Assembly (NCBI GenBank): GCA_030268105.1
Contig: BSDZ01000121.1
Span: forward strand, 1 to 64,000
Length of the DNA stretch: 64,000 nt
Reading direction: 5' to 3'
Origin: Volvox africanus
Lineage: Eukaryota; Chlorophyta; Chlorophyceae; Chlamydomonadales; Volvocaceae
Shown in pieces: positions 23,541 through 34,657 of this stretch; the first letter of the stretch is position 1, and every line of letters begins with the position of its first letter. Under the pieces are notes generated by a model. That model was given only the letters and a program-made list of their open reading frames with translations, was not told where the DNA came from and ran no database searches. The translations under genes and the position numbers were made by a program.

Positions 23541-26500
23541 GGTGAATGGTCATATCAGCGGGCAATGCAAGCTCCACAGCCACATTCCCAACCATGCGCA
23601 CGACAGGATACGGACCAATCCAGCGGGGTAAGAGTTTTCGGGATCCGTTGGCCAAGGAACGCAAGTTCTTGGTGCTTAGCAACACGAGTTGCCCTTCCAA
23701 AAAGGTCACATCCTGCTTGGATTTGTTGTAGTATTCCGTCGTTCGTTGCTGCGCCGCGTCCAAACACGACTTCGCGTCTGTGATACGGGACATAAAAAGA
23801 CTTGGCAAAAAGTTTAGCAGCAGGCACGTTCACTTCCAACTCACGCCACACGGGTAGCGCGGGATGAAACCCGTAGTTAAGAAAGAACGGACTTTTGCCT
23901 GTAGAGCGGTTAACAGCGTTGTTAAGCGCGAATTCTGCCGCAGTCAAATATGTATCCCAAACAAGTGGTGTGCGACCAGCATAATTGCGCAACATATCAC
24001 CCAACGTGCGGTTTGTGTGTTCGGTTTGACCATCAGTCTGCGGGTGGTACACTGTGCTGAGGTTGACACGCATGCCAACTAGCTTGCAGAGCGCTTCCCA
24101 AAACTTAGACGTGAACTGCCCACCGCAGTCTGAGATCACATTTTTGGGAACCCCGTGTAACCGAACCACATTGTCGAAAAACAAACGTGCGGTTTGCTCA
24201 GCCGTGCAGGACGATGTGCATGGTGCTAGGTGGACCATCTTAGTCAGACGATCGACCATTACGAACACCGCATCATATCCCCCCTCAGTTTTGGGCAGCG
24301 AGACTACGAAGTCCATGGAAACACTTTCCCAAGGCACATCCGGGACAGGCAACGGTTGCAACAACCCATGACCCTTACCGCACAAAGCCTTATTGCGCTG
24401 GCACAGACTGCATGTCTGTACGAAGTTCGCCGCATCGTTAGCCAAACGAGGCCACCAAAAGGAACGTTGCACCAACTCGACCAACCGCTTGCTACCAGGG
24501 TGTCCTGCTAACGGGTCCTCGTGGAACCGCGCAAGGATGTCGTAGCATAGCGTGTCGTCGTTCGGAACGACGATTTGCGTAGCTGCTCCCTCCGTCCGTA
24601 GCCAAAGGCCATTCTGCTTGCAAAGGTTTTCTACATTAGCCGGCTCCGAGAACCAGGCATCAGCATTGTAGGCCACCTTCAACCGCTCCGCGAGGTCCGT
24701 CGTGATCGGCACCTCCTCGTTATGCGGTCGCACGACGGGCGCTGCTAAAATTGCAGCGTGTAGCGACGGATGTCGACTGAGAGCATCGGCAATACTTAGT
24801 TTACCAGAAATGTACTCCCAGGTGCAGTCGAACCTAGCTAGGTATTCCATCCACCTAGCCTGACGGCGGTTCAACGTCGGAACGCTTTGCAAAAACGTTA
24901 GGGGCTTGTGGTCAGTCTTTAAAGTAAATGGGCGTCCCTCGAGGTAACAGTGCCATTCCTTTAAAGCATGCAGCACTGCCAGAAGCTCCTGTTCCCCGGT
25001 GGTGTAGCGAATCTCCGCACCAGAAAACTTCTTACTCGTGAAGGCGATCGGTCGCCCTTCCAAATACTGAGGCATCAGACACTACCTCAACACGAAACGG
25101 CAACGAGTAATCAGGGAATGCAAGGGTGACATCTTCGGCAACGGTTCGCTTGAGCTGTTCGAATGCCCGCTGGCATTGCGACGTCCACGACTCGAGCGAA
25201 ACGAAAACGCCTTTGCGAGTTAAGTTAGTAAGCGGGGCCGCAATGATGGAATATTTTTCAATGAACTTCCGGAAATAATTGGTCAAGCCAAGGAACTTAC
25301 GCAGCTCCGTGAGGTTCTGAGGCGCGGGCCAATCGCAAACCACGGCGACCTTCCGCGGGTCCATCTTCACACCGGTGGCCGACACAATGTGGCCCAAATA
25401 TTCCACCTGAGGCTGCGCCCAAAAGCATTTGGCGCGTTTAGCAAACAATTGCTCCCGCCTCATAACGTCGAGCACGAGCCGAAGATGCTCCAAATGCTCC
25501 TCGCGCGTCTTAGAATAAACCAAGATGTCATCCAGGTAGCAAACAACGAACCTGTCGATAAACGGCCTAAACATTCGGTCCATAACCGCCTGAAACGTTG
25601 CAGGGGCATTAGTCGAACCAAACGATAGGACCGTATACTCAAAGTGACCGAAGGGCGTCCGAAAAGCGGTTTTCGGAATATCAGAGGCAGCGATGCGGAT
25701 CTGATTATAGCCCTGTTGCAAGTCAATCGAGGAAAAATAAGCCGATCCCTTCAGCTTATCCAACAGGTCGTCAACGCGTGGCAAAGGGTAGCGATTTTTC
25801 ACCGTACTCGCATTCAACCCCCGGTAATCGATGCACATGCGCAAGGTCCCATCCTTCTTACCGACAAACAAAATCGGTGCAGAATACAGGGATGTGCTGG
25901 GGCGTATCATACCCTTCGCGAGCAAATCCGTCACCTGGCGCTTTACCTCGTCCAGCTCCAATGGACTCAACCTGTACATTGGCCGGGCCGTAGGCTGTGC
26001 TCCAGGCATGAGAGGGATTGTGTGATCAACAGGACGCATAGGTGGTAGGCCAGGGATATCTTTAAAGACGTCCTCATACTGCGACAGTAGGGCCTCAACC
26101 TCAGGATCCACAGAAATCTGCGCGGTGGTGGCACAACAGCCCACCCGCGGCCTCAAAAGCAGTCCGTGGGCACCCTTCCGTAACAAACGGACAGCTTCCT
26201 TACGCCCGACTAGCTCTGGTTCGATTTGCGCTGCCATTGCGGTCACAGCGAAATTAACCATAGGCACCGCCTCAGCTTCGCCCTCCTTTGGTGTGACATG
26301 TTCGAACGACAGGAAAGGTACCTTAATCGACAGAGTACCCTTGCACATATGCAGGGTTGCGGTCTCCATGTCGATGCGCGCGCGGTACTGCCGTAATGTC
26401 GAGGACCCCATTATGTACGGTGCAGTCTCTGCTAAGCCCTGCAGCACGTACGGCCGGGCCACAACACGCAAAGGGCCTATCGATAGGCTAAGGGTAATCC

Positions 26501-27312
26501 TGCCCACGATGGGATGCTTACCCCCGTCAGCAAGGGTGACCTGTGGACAATCAGACGACTCTGGGGTCAACCCCAGCGCATTCACCTCTGCGACAGAGAT
26601 GAAGTCGTCGCTGGCACCGGTGTCAACAAGTGCCTTCAGAGTACGGCCATTCAAACCGATCTGAACCACTGGGACACGGTTATCTACGAGCGACTGCCCA
26701 GCAGATAACGTCAGTGCACTTAGGGTGGGTCCGTAACCTACGGCACCCTCATCAGGAGCTTCGTACCAAACGTCAACCGAGTAGGATGTGCCTGGCCACG
26801 GAGCCAGCATACCCTCCCGATCCACACCGTTAAACAAAACGGTGCCCGGCTCGAACCGGTGGACACGCCGCATACCCCTTAACGATGCCTCTGCCTTGCG
26901 CCGACAGAAAGCGGGGAGTAATACACATGCGGCGGTGCCTGGATATTGACGCCTACATCTCCTATAAACGGCCAACTGTTCCGAAATCTCACGCAGAGAC
27001 GAGGGGATGAACTTTTGTTCATCCACGTGGTTAGACAGATCGATAGACGACAGGGGACGGCGAGGTGCAAACAAATTACACAACGGATCGAAGCAGAGAA
27101 GTCCCGTGCGTCCGTCAAGCGTGATGCGTCGCGCAATGACTCGCTCAATGTGTCCAAGTACGCAAGGCAACAATGCCTTCACGGCTGGCCGTAAGGATGA
27201 CCACCGACCACGCGTTAGTTCAGAAATCCCGGGCGGTGCCCCCTCCACAGGAACCCGGGCAAGCTCGGCTGAGGTACAAACGGCGGCAGTAACGGGCAAT
27301 CCTTCGTAGGAT
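23541..27312 (-). pseudogene. A2 pol: protease-RT-RNase H-integrase (best preserved)
   Basis: One frame runs from within the gag end to 25032 and contains the pol N-terminal domain, the retropepsin site [12 protein letters not shown] with [13 protein letters not shown] and the YLDD box ([11 protein letters not shown]), and the start of RNase H (EVVSDASVFG). A second frame, 25075-23555 (506 codons), has RNase H (TTGEQELL, TDHKPLTFL), the integrase zinc finger (CSLCQRNK), and core residues D (SMDFVVSLPK), D (VISDCGGQF) and E (GQTEHTNR). The two frames are separated by a 22-bp deletion in RNase H relative to A1. The end is fused to an LTR, so the chromodomain is lost. Lack of a functional RNase H and chromodomain makes it defective. 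Confidence 0.88.
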
Positions 27313-28495
27313 GACTCTCCGCGCACCGTAGACAAACATTGGCCGCTTTCCGACGTTCGAACTCGGAATGATTGCAATTCCATTTTGGCATAAACGAGTC
27401 ATCCGTGCGAGTCTGCTTCGCATTGGGGTCAGAGCGCTGTGCGGCTGCCTACGACGGCGCACCACCACGCTTCCTGCTCTTAGCCGGGTCCGAGCTCGGA
27501 CCTGCTCCTCCTGACCCGCGGACACCCGAGCTAGCGCCCCCGCGCGCCTGGCGTTGCCGATTGCTGCGTCGCGTCGCGGCAGTAGGTGTGGGGCGGGTCG
27601 CTCCGAGTTCCTGGTCGAGAGCTACAGCTTCCCCAAGCGGATCCTGCACTTGCACGGCATTTGCACGAGGGGCAGACTTGACTTCTTCCTCACCGGCAAG
27701 GAGTCGTATTTCCGTACCCTTAGCAAAAGTGACCAAGGCATCATACGACTTGATCGGCACCCCAGCCAAGTCAGTAGCGCACCATTTAGCCAAAAGGTTT
27801 GTCAGGCCTCGCTTAAACCAAAAGACACGCTCGGTTTCGGTGAGATCAGCAATGGGGGTCACAAGTGCTTCGAAGCGTGACTGGTACGCAGGTACATTTT
27901 CACCCCGACGCATGTGGTAGCTACCGGCTGCCAAAACCTTACGAGCCTCCACATCACGTGCTTGAACCTCAGTAGCGAACCGTGCGAGCAAAGCGGCGAT
28001 CATCTCGTCAAAAGTATAGTCGCCCCGGGCGGTGGTCCATTCACGATACCAGTCCTTCGCTGAGCCCTCGAGGGTGTTACCAACGAAGAGACACCTGATA
28101 CCATCATTATCGCCACCATGAACAGCCTGGAGATACTTTTTAGCGTCACGCACGTACGCACGAGTTGCATCGGCTATGCTAGGTCCTGGTGTCTTTTCAG
28201 TCAGCGAGATATTGAGCCTAGGAACGGGAATTGACAATCTCATCACCTCAGGGATGTCATCATGCCCTCGAGCTTGAGGTAATGGCAGAACCCTTGGTCC
28301 AGCAGTGTTGTCCATATTCGTATTAACTGCTGAATGCGGCACAATTAAGTGAGCAGGGGTCTGAAGGACAAAGGGCTCTTGAGTGGCTCGCGTGCCAACA
28401 GTCTCAAGACCTCTATCCGGCGCTCTAGCAGCCACAACAAAATCGGGTTGGCTAGCTAAGCTAGTGTGCGGCGTATCGTCACGTTCCACGGACAT
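27313..28495 (-). pseudogene. A2 gag, frameshifted near the zinc knuckle
   Basis: An open frame from the ATG at 28495 runs 348 codons through the capsid-like core (RFATEVQARDVEAR, ENVPAYQSRFEAL) and the basic Ser/Gly/Arg region. It then shifts, so the CCHC knuckle falls in another frame. A 7-bp deletion at the gag end removes the UAG stop present in A1, A3 and A4 and alters the link to pol. Confidence 0.82.
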
Positions 28496-28894
28496 GGAAC
28501 ACGAAGCGATACCCTAGGTTTGCGTAACAGAAGCCGACTTCTATCGCAAAGGCAAGAGTACAAAGCGATTCGGTGAGCCTACCGACAGTACTCTTGAGAA
28601 GATTCAGTAAACTCAGCAAGTACTTGCCCAGCTGAGTCCTGATCTCCGTAGTTTGGGCGATGAGAGTCGCCAACTGGTCCGGACGAAAGCCGGTCTCAGT
28701 CACCGCGGCAAGCAATGCCGGTGCACTGAGATTACCTGCGACTCAGAGCGTACACTTACACAACAAGTGCAGCAATCTAAGCAAAAGCAATTAAACAATT
28801 ACAAACCGGAAGCGGCGGCATCCAAAACGGCGCGGCCTAGGTCTTCGGCAAAAGTATCTAGCGGTCCTCGTGGTTCGTCGCTGGAACTCGCCAT
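28479..28894 (-). CDS. A2 leader ORFs (31-aa ORF and Leu-rich ORF)
   Basis: The small ORF 28894-28799 begins MASSSDEPRGPLDTFAEDLG and is 31 codons long, identical in size in A2, A3 and A4. The second frame, about 28715-28479, encodes a Leu/Thr-rich helix (LATLIAQTTEIRTQ, LLSLLNLLKSTVGRLTESL). In A4 the two can be joined in frame by a candidate GT-AG intron. Function is unknown; it may be a spliced Gag N-terminus or upstream regulatory ORFs. Confidence 0.55.
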
Positions 28895-28939
28895 AGAAAG
28901 AACCTACTTCCGATTAGACAAAGGGAGACAGTTAGGCAA

Positions 28940-28961
28940 CGAACCTGTCTCGATACCAATT
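28940..28961 (-). other. Primer-binding site of A2
   Basis: On the minus strand AATTGGTATCGAGACAGG follows the LTR end after two bases, the same tRNA-type site as in A1. Confidence 0.75.
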
Positions 28962-29793
28962 TGTTGTACCTCTCCTTCGTGTTTGCACATAAGTATCTGC
29001 GCGTCTGAAGGCTTTGGACACCGATGCGCGAGCACTTGCAAGTACAACAAGGCAAGCGCGAGCAAACAGAGACAGCGGAAGACTTCAAGACAAGAAGAGA
29101 TATAACTTACAGTCTTACAGATCGGTGCGGTGCAATGGACGTAATCGCCGTCAGCGCCGGAAGCAAGCAATCATCACGCGGCGGTGATAAGCGAAGTTTA
29201 GGCTTAGCTCGGGCTAAGTAGAGTAGCGTATAGCAATGATAATGTAGAACACACGAGTGTTCTCCGGTGTCGAATATCTTACCTTGCTTAGCCGTCCTCG
29301 CATCTGTTATACTCGTAGCATCGCAATGCCGTACGATTCACACTAGGAGGCCGATCCTAAGTGTGACAACCCTACTGCGTATAGGCGATGTCCAAGCATA
29401 ACAACGTATAAGCCTTTCCGGCATTCGCATGATGCAAGGGTCCGGATAACAATATCCGGTTGCAGGGCATGCATCGCGACGAGTGCGGCGCTCTCAACGT
29501 GTGCTGTAATGAAGTAATATTATATCAAATAATATTACTTATCGTTTCGTAGCACGAGCATAATGCGCACTTCAATGATTCGGTATTTCATGCATGCTAG
29601 GCGGATTTGCCATGATGCGATGTTGCGATGGATAATGATGACATGCCAAATGCATATATAAATATATACGAATATATTTATATCATGCCAATTCATTCAT
29701 ATGCATTAATCGTTCATGCATTCATCAAGATAACACTTCGCCTCGTAGGGTCGCATCGACCTACATCGGCGGGAAATGAACCGTAGCACAACA
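28962..29793 (-). repeat. A2 5' LTR (family A)
   Basis: A full 832-bp LTR, TGTTGTACC to GTAGCACAACA on the plus strand. It splits the A3 protease gene right after the HPIVGRI codons. Confidence 0.92.
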
Positions 29794-30565
29794 GATCCTG
29801 CCCACGATGGGATGCTTACCCCCGTCAGCAAGGGTAACCTGTGGACAATCATACGATTCTGGGGTCAACCCCAGCGCATTCACCTCTGCAGCAGAGATGA
29901 AGTCGTCGCTGGCACCGGTGTCAACGAGTGCCTTCAGGGTACGGCCATTTAGACCGACCTGAATCACCGGGACACGGTTATCTACAAGCGACTGCCCAGC
30001 AGATCACGTTAGTGCTCTTTGGGCGGGTCCGTAACCACACGGAACCCTCATCAGGAGCTTCGTACCAAACGTCAACCGAGTAGGATGTGCCTGGTTACGG
30101 AGCCAGCATACCCTCCCTATCCACACCGTTAAACAAAACGGTGCCCGGCTCGAACCGGTGGACACGCCGCATACCCCTTAACGATGCCTCTGCCTTGCAC
30201 CGACAGAAAGCGGGGAGTAATACACATGCGGCGGTGCCTGGATATTGACGCCTACATCTCCTATAAACGGCCAACTGTTCCGAAATCTCACGCAGAGACG
30301 AGGGGATGAACTTTTGTTCATCCACGTGGTTAGACAGATCGATAGATGACAGGGGACGGCGTGGGGTAAACAGATTACACAGCGGATCGAAGCAGAGAAG
30401 TCCCGTGCGTCCGTCAAGCGTGACGCGTCGCGCAATGACTCGCTCGATGTGTCCAAGTACGCAAGGCAACAATGCCTTCATGGCTGGTCGTAAGGATGAC
30501 CACCGACCACGTGTTAGTTCAGCAATCCCGGGTGGTGCCCCCTCCGCAGGAACCCGGGCAAACCC
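29794..30565 (-). pseudogene. A3 pol start, cut in the protease
   Basis: In the same frame as gag, after the UAG at 30568-30566, the minus strand encodes the pol N-terminal domain (ALLPCVLGHIERVIARR, then FIPSSLREISEQLAVYRR) to 30095. After a break it gives the retropepsin ([16 protein letters not shown]) to 29794, where the A2 LTR interrupts it. The downstream pol is absent. Confidence 0.85.
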
Positions 30566-31807
30566 CTATTCGGGCTTAGGGCCCAACGGCGGCAGCAACG
30601 GACAATCCTTGGTAGGATGGCTCTCCGTGCACTGTAGGCAAACATTGACCGCTTTCTGACGTTCGAACTCGGAACGATTGCAATTCCATTTTGGCATCAA
30701 CAGGTCATCCGTGCGAGTCCGCTTTGCATCGGGGTCAGGGCGCTGTGCGGCTGCCGTCGACGGCGCGCCCCCACGTTTCCTGCTCTTAGCTGGGTCCGAG
30801 CTCGGACCTGCTCTTCCTGACCCGTGGACACCTGAGCTAGCGCCCCCTCGCGCCTTGCGCTGTCTGTTGCTGTGTCGCACCGTGACAACAGATGCAGGAC
30901 GAGTAGCTCCAAGTTCCTGGTCCAGAGCCACAGCTTCCCCAAGCGGATCCTGCGCTTGCACAGCATTTGCACGAGGGGTAGATTTGACTTCTTCCTCACC
31001 GGCAAGGAGTCGTACCTCTGTCCCCCTAGCAAATGTTACCAAGGCGTCGTACGACCTGAACGGCACCCCAGACAATTCAGTAGCGCACCATTTAGCCAAA
31101 AGTTTCGTTAGGCCTCGCTTAAACCAAAAGACACGCTCATTCTCGGTGAGGTCAGCGATGGGGGTCACTAGTGCTTCGAAGTGTGACTGGTATGCAGGTA
31201 CATTTTCGCCCCGACGCATGTGATATGTACCGGCTGCCAAAACCTTGCGAGCCTCAACATCACGTGCGTGCACCTCAGTAGCAAACCGTGCGAGCAGAGC
31301 GGAAATCAACTCGTCAAACGTGTAGTCAATCCGGGCGTTGGTCCATTCATCGTACCAGTCCTTCGCCGCACCCTCGAGGGTGTTGCCAACGAAGAGACAC
31401 CTGATACCATCATTATCGCCACCATGCACCGCCTGGAGATACTTCTTAGCATCGCGCACGTACGTACGAGTTGAATCGGCTATGGTTGGGCCGGGTGTCT
31501 TAAGGTTTTCATTCAGCGAGATTTTAAGCCTAGGTACGGGAATTGTCAATCTCATCACCTCGGGAATGGCAGCATGCCCTTGCGTTTGAGGTAGAGGAAG
31601 ACCCCATGGATCAGCAGCGTTGTCCATATTCGTATTAACTGCTGAACGCGGCACAATTAAGTGGGCAGGGGTCTGAAGGACAAGAGGTTCTAGAGCAGCT
31701 CGCGTGCCAACAGTCTCAAGACCTCTATCCGTAGCTCTAGCAGCCACAACAAATTCGGGTTGGCTTGCTAAGGTAGTAAGCGGCGTATCGTTGCGTCCCG
31801 CAGACAT
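30566..31807 (-). CDS. gag: A3 gag, intact 413 aa
   Basis: This Gag polyprotein would form the intracellular virus-like particle and package element RNA. The frame runs from MSAGRNDTPLTTL to TAG. Residues ~1-110 form a variable N-terminal part with VMRLTIPVPRLKISL. Residues ~130-290 form a Ty3/gypsy capsid-like core (YLQAVHGGDNDGIRCLFVGN, KDWYDEW, RFATEVHARDVEARKVL, FWFKRGLTKLLAKWC). A basic Gly/Ser/Arg stretch follows, then one CCHC zinc knuckle (CLQCTESHPTKDC) near the C-terminus. The TAG is followed by GGG and an in-frame pol. This is the longest undamaged gag in the window. Confidence 0.88.
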   Translation of the reverse strand: MSAGRNDTPLTTLASQPEFVVAARATDRGLETVGTRAALEPLVLQTPAHLIVPRSAVNTNMDNAADPWGLPLPQTQGHAAIPEVMRLTIPVPRLKISLNENLKTPGPTIADSTRTYVRDAKKYLQAVHGGDNDGIRCLFVGNTLEGAAKDWYDEWTNARIDYTFDELISALLARFATEVHARDVEARKVLAAGTYHMRRGENVPAYQSHFEALVTPIADLTENERVFWFKRGLTKLLAKWCATELSGVPFRSYDALVTFARGTEVRLLAGEEEVKSTPRANAVQAQDPLGEAVALDQELGATRPASVVTVRHSNRQRKARGGASSGVHGSGRAGPSSDPAKSRKRGGAPSTAAAQRPDPDAKRTRTDDLLMPKWNCNRSEFERQKAVNVCLQCTESHPTKDCPLLPPLGPKPE

Positions 31808-32279
31808 GGAACACGAGACAATACCCTAAGCTTGCATAGTAGAAGACGACTTCTACCGCAAAGTCAAAGCTAGAGTACAAAACGATTCGGTGAGCCTACC
31901 GATAGTACTCTTGAGGATATTTAGCAAATTCAGCAAGCATTTGCCCAGCTGAGTTCGAATCTCCGTAGTTTGAGCGATAAGAATCTCCAACTGGTCCGGG
32001 CGCAAGCCGGTCTCAGTCCTTGCGGCAAGCAATGCCGGAGCACTGAGATTACCTGCGACTCAGAGCGTACACTTACACAACAAGTGCAGCAATTTAGACC
32101 AAAGCAATCAAAACAATTACAAACTGGAAGCAGCGGCGTCCAACACGGCGCGGCCCAGGTCTTCGGTGAAGGTATCTAGCGGTCCACGTGGTTCATCGCT
32201 GGTACTCGCCATGGAAAGAACCTACTTCCGATTTGACACAAAGAGACAGTTAGGCAACGAACCTGTCTCGATACCAATT
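31808..32279 (-). other. A3 leader: primer site and leader ORFs
   Basis: The minus strand from 32279 holds the TGGTATCGAGACAGG primer site, the 31-codon ORF at 32212-32117 (MASTSDEPRGPLDTF), and Leu-rich leader peptides at about 32040-31820 with frame changes. Substitutions relative to A2 in the small ORF are mostly conservative. Confidence 0.6.
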
Positions 32280-33084
32280 TGTTGTACCTCTCCTTTGGGT
32301 TTGCTCATAAGTATCTGCGCGTCTGAAGACTTTTGATACCGATGCGCGAGCACTTGCAAGTACAGCAAGGCAATCGAGAGCAAACAAAGACAGCGGAAGA
32401 CTTCAAGATGAAGAGAGATATAACTTACAATCTTACAGACCGAAGCAATGCAATGGACGTGATCGCCGTCAGCGCCGGAAGTAAGCAATCATCACGCGGC
32501 GGTGACAAGCGAAGTTCAGGCTTAGCTCGGGCTAAGTATAAGAGCGATTAGCAATAATAATGTTGAACACAGAAAAAAAAATGTCTTATCTTGCTTAGCC
32601 GTCCTCGCATCTGTTATACTCGTAGCATCGCAATGCCGTACGATTCACACTAGGAGGCCGATCCTAAGTGTGACAACCCTACTGCGTATAGGTGATGTTC
32701 ATGTATAACAACCGATAAGCCTTTCCAGCATTCGCATGATGCAAGGGTCCGAATAACGATATTCGGTTGCAAGGCATGTATTGCGACGAGTGCGGCGTTC
32801 CCGACGTACGCTACAATGAAGTAATATTATATCAAATAATATTACTTATCGTTCCATAGCACGAGCATAATGCGCGCTTTGATTATTCATGCATGTTAGG
32901 CGGATCAGCCATGATGCGATGTCGCAGTGTATAATGGTAACATGCCAAACATATATAAATGTATGCAAATACATTTATGTCATGCAAGTTCATTCATATG
33001 CATCGATCATTCATCAAGTTAGCTCATCGCCTTGTAGCGTCGCATTGACCTACGCATTGGCGGGAAACGAACCGTAGCACAACA
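32280..33084 (-). repeat. A3 5' LTR (family A)
   Basis: 805-bp LTR, TGTTGTACC to GTAGCACAACA on the plus strand, followed by TATTG. One hairpin (AGAACAC/GTGTTCT) is replaced by an A-run near 32573. Confidence 0.92.
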
Positions 33085-33935
33085 TATTGCACCAGGTTCA
33101 CGTGGCCACGTCGCGTTTTCGTCACTGAGTTCCACTGCTTGCGGTTGCAGAGAGTCGTGGATGTACCACCGGTCCTTGTGTTTTCGTACCTTGTGATTGC
33201 ATGACCTGTGAGGTGTACGAGGAAGCCCCAGTTGCGTGCGTGTTCTGGCAGTTGGTGTAGTACGCTGCTTAACGTCACATTGGGTTTTATTTCCTGTCCA
33301 CTCCCTATGGAGGCAACATGCAGGTGTGCGGAGTCATTTCTTTGCTGTGCAGTTCGCACCGGCACGTTGTAGCGTAGGTACGGATTGATTGCCAGCGTTG
33401 AGAAGTTGCCTGTGTTTTGGTTGTGGGTTAGTCGCCATGTGGCGGCTGCATTGTGGAGTTCCGGGTCAGCCATGTGTTGCAGCATTATACGACAGTATTG
33501 CAGTACGTGCTGTGGGTCGATGTATGGTCCCCCTAGTAGGTTGTTTATGGTGTGGATCATGCAGAGCTCTTTCTGCTGTTGCTCGTGGTAAAGGGTGTCA
33601 TCTGGGTTGTGCGGGTTTGTCATTATCGGCCATGTGACTTGTTTTGATGGGGCCCCGGGCCCTGTTAGCCGCCACACTCGTGTGTTGCTAAGGGGATGGG
33701 GTCGCTCGGTTCGCATGGTTTCATCTTGTGGGCCCACACATTGGGTGCTTTCCGTTCCTTCAGGGTGTCCCTCTATCCCTGGAGCGGAGTCTCTATCCCA
33801 ACAGGCAATCATTATCAGTGTAACGATGAGGATTATTGTGGCACCAAATATCATGTTCTGTGGTATCGCCAAGCCGGCTATCAGATAGATGTGTATCAGC
33901 CAGCTTGCATGTCCCTTTAGCCCTTCAGGCCTTTA
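33085..33935 (-). pseudogene. Membrane-anchored Josephin-like cysteine protease
   Basis: The frame opens just upstream of 33917, overlapping the end of the preceding ORF, and starts with a strongly hydrophobic segment (MIFGATIILIVTLIMIACW). About 90 residues later comes HEQQQKELCMIHTINNLL, which matches the Josephin start: Gln five residues before the catalytic Cys, then NNLL. Downstream are GNFSTLAINPYL, the predicted catalytic His in GHAITRYE, and Asn in KQWNSV, giving the ataxin-3-like Cys-His-Asn set. Josephin proteins are deubiquitinases, so a role in cleaving ubiquitin or the element's own polyprotein is possible but inferred. In the undisturbed element the frame would end with TAA at the insertion point. 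Here it reads into LTR sequence. Confidence 0.7.
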
Positions 33936-34657
33936 CCAATTGCGGGGATACTGATCGACAGAATGGAGGCCGTTGGGGCTGCTGTGGCCAGCTGTACACA
34001 TAGTGTGACCAGTGTGGCTGCTGACACCATTATCTGCCTAGTCGCCGATGGGTGCTGACCTGCCCACTTGATTGTTTCAGCAGCATAGATTGCGCAGGCG
34101 AGAGCAAGGTCTCTTGCTACGGGTACGGCGCTGGCTGCTATTCGTGTAGTGAAGTGTCGTAAAACCCAAATCAGTCCAACTGTTAGTAATGTTAAATGGA
34201 TGGCTAAGTCCAGTGGTCTCAGTGCTACTGCACAGGCGAGGGGCACTGACAGCATAGCCGCAAGTAGGATCGTGTTGCCTGTCTGTTGCATGGATCTCCC
34301 TTTGCTTCGGTTCCACTGTCTTGCTGCTCTATTGACTTTGTAGAGTGCATACGTTACCCCAAGGCCGGCAATGATACTGTACCCAATGAGGATCGTAATT
34401 TCGAGATCGTACAGCAGTGCTTTGATGGTATGGGAAATTAGGTGCCCACCTGCGCGCATTACATCCCCTGGCAGGTGCACCCCAGTCAGTGTGCTTCTTC
34501 CCCGCATAAGATAAGGCAGAAAGGCTTTCCGGATGCCATGTGATGCGATCCATGGGCTAGCCAATCCAAGCATCGTCCCTGCAGTCAAAGATGGCGAGTT
34601 CTGGTGTGTGTAATGCACTTGTGGGGCATTCACTGTACGACAAAGGTTGTCCAGCAT
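33917..34657 (-). pseudogene. Multi-pass membrane protein region
   Basis: A 246-codon frame with a soluble N-terminal part of about 80 residues, then hydrophobic segments ITILIGYSIIAGLGVTYALY, TILLAAMLSVPLACAVAL, LAIHLTLLTVGLIWVL and ATLVTLCVQLATAAPTA. That gives four or more candidate membrane spans, separated by a basic loop (NRSKGR). It is in the same frame as the upstream ORF, separated from it only by two TGA codons, and it ends in TAA. No family is recognised. The position resembles an envelope or viroporin-like product of a mobile element, but that is speculation. Confidence 0.55.

Larger units (their letters stand above)
22892..33084 (-). mobile_element. Compound nested family A insertion (A2 within A3)
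   Basis: A family A LTR at each outer edge (22892 and 33084) is flanked by TATTG. Reading the minus strand: A3 5' LTR, leader, gag, pol start to protease, then a second 5' LTR (A2), leader, gag, and pol to near the integrase end, then a truncated LTR. The simplest account is A2 inserted into the protease of A3, followed by a deletion that removed A2's 3' end and the rest of A3 pol, joining integrase to A3's 3' LTR. Confidence 0.8.
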
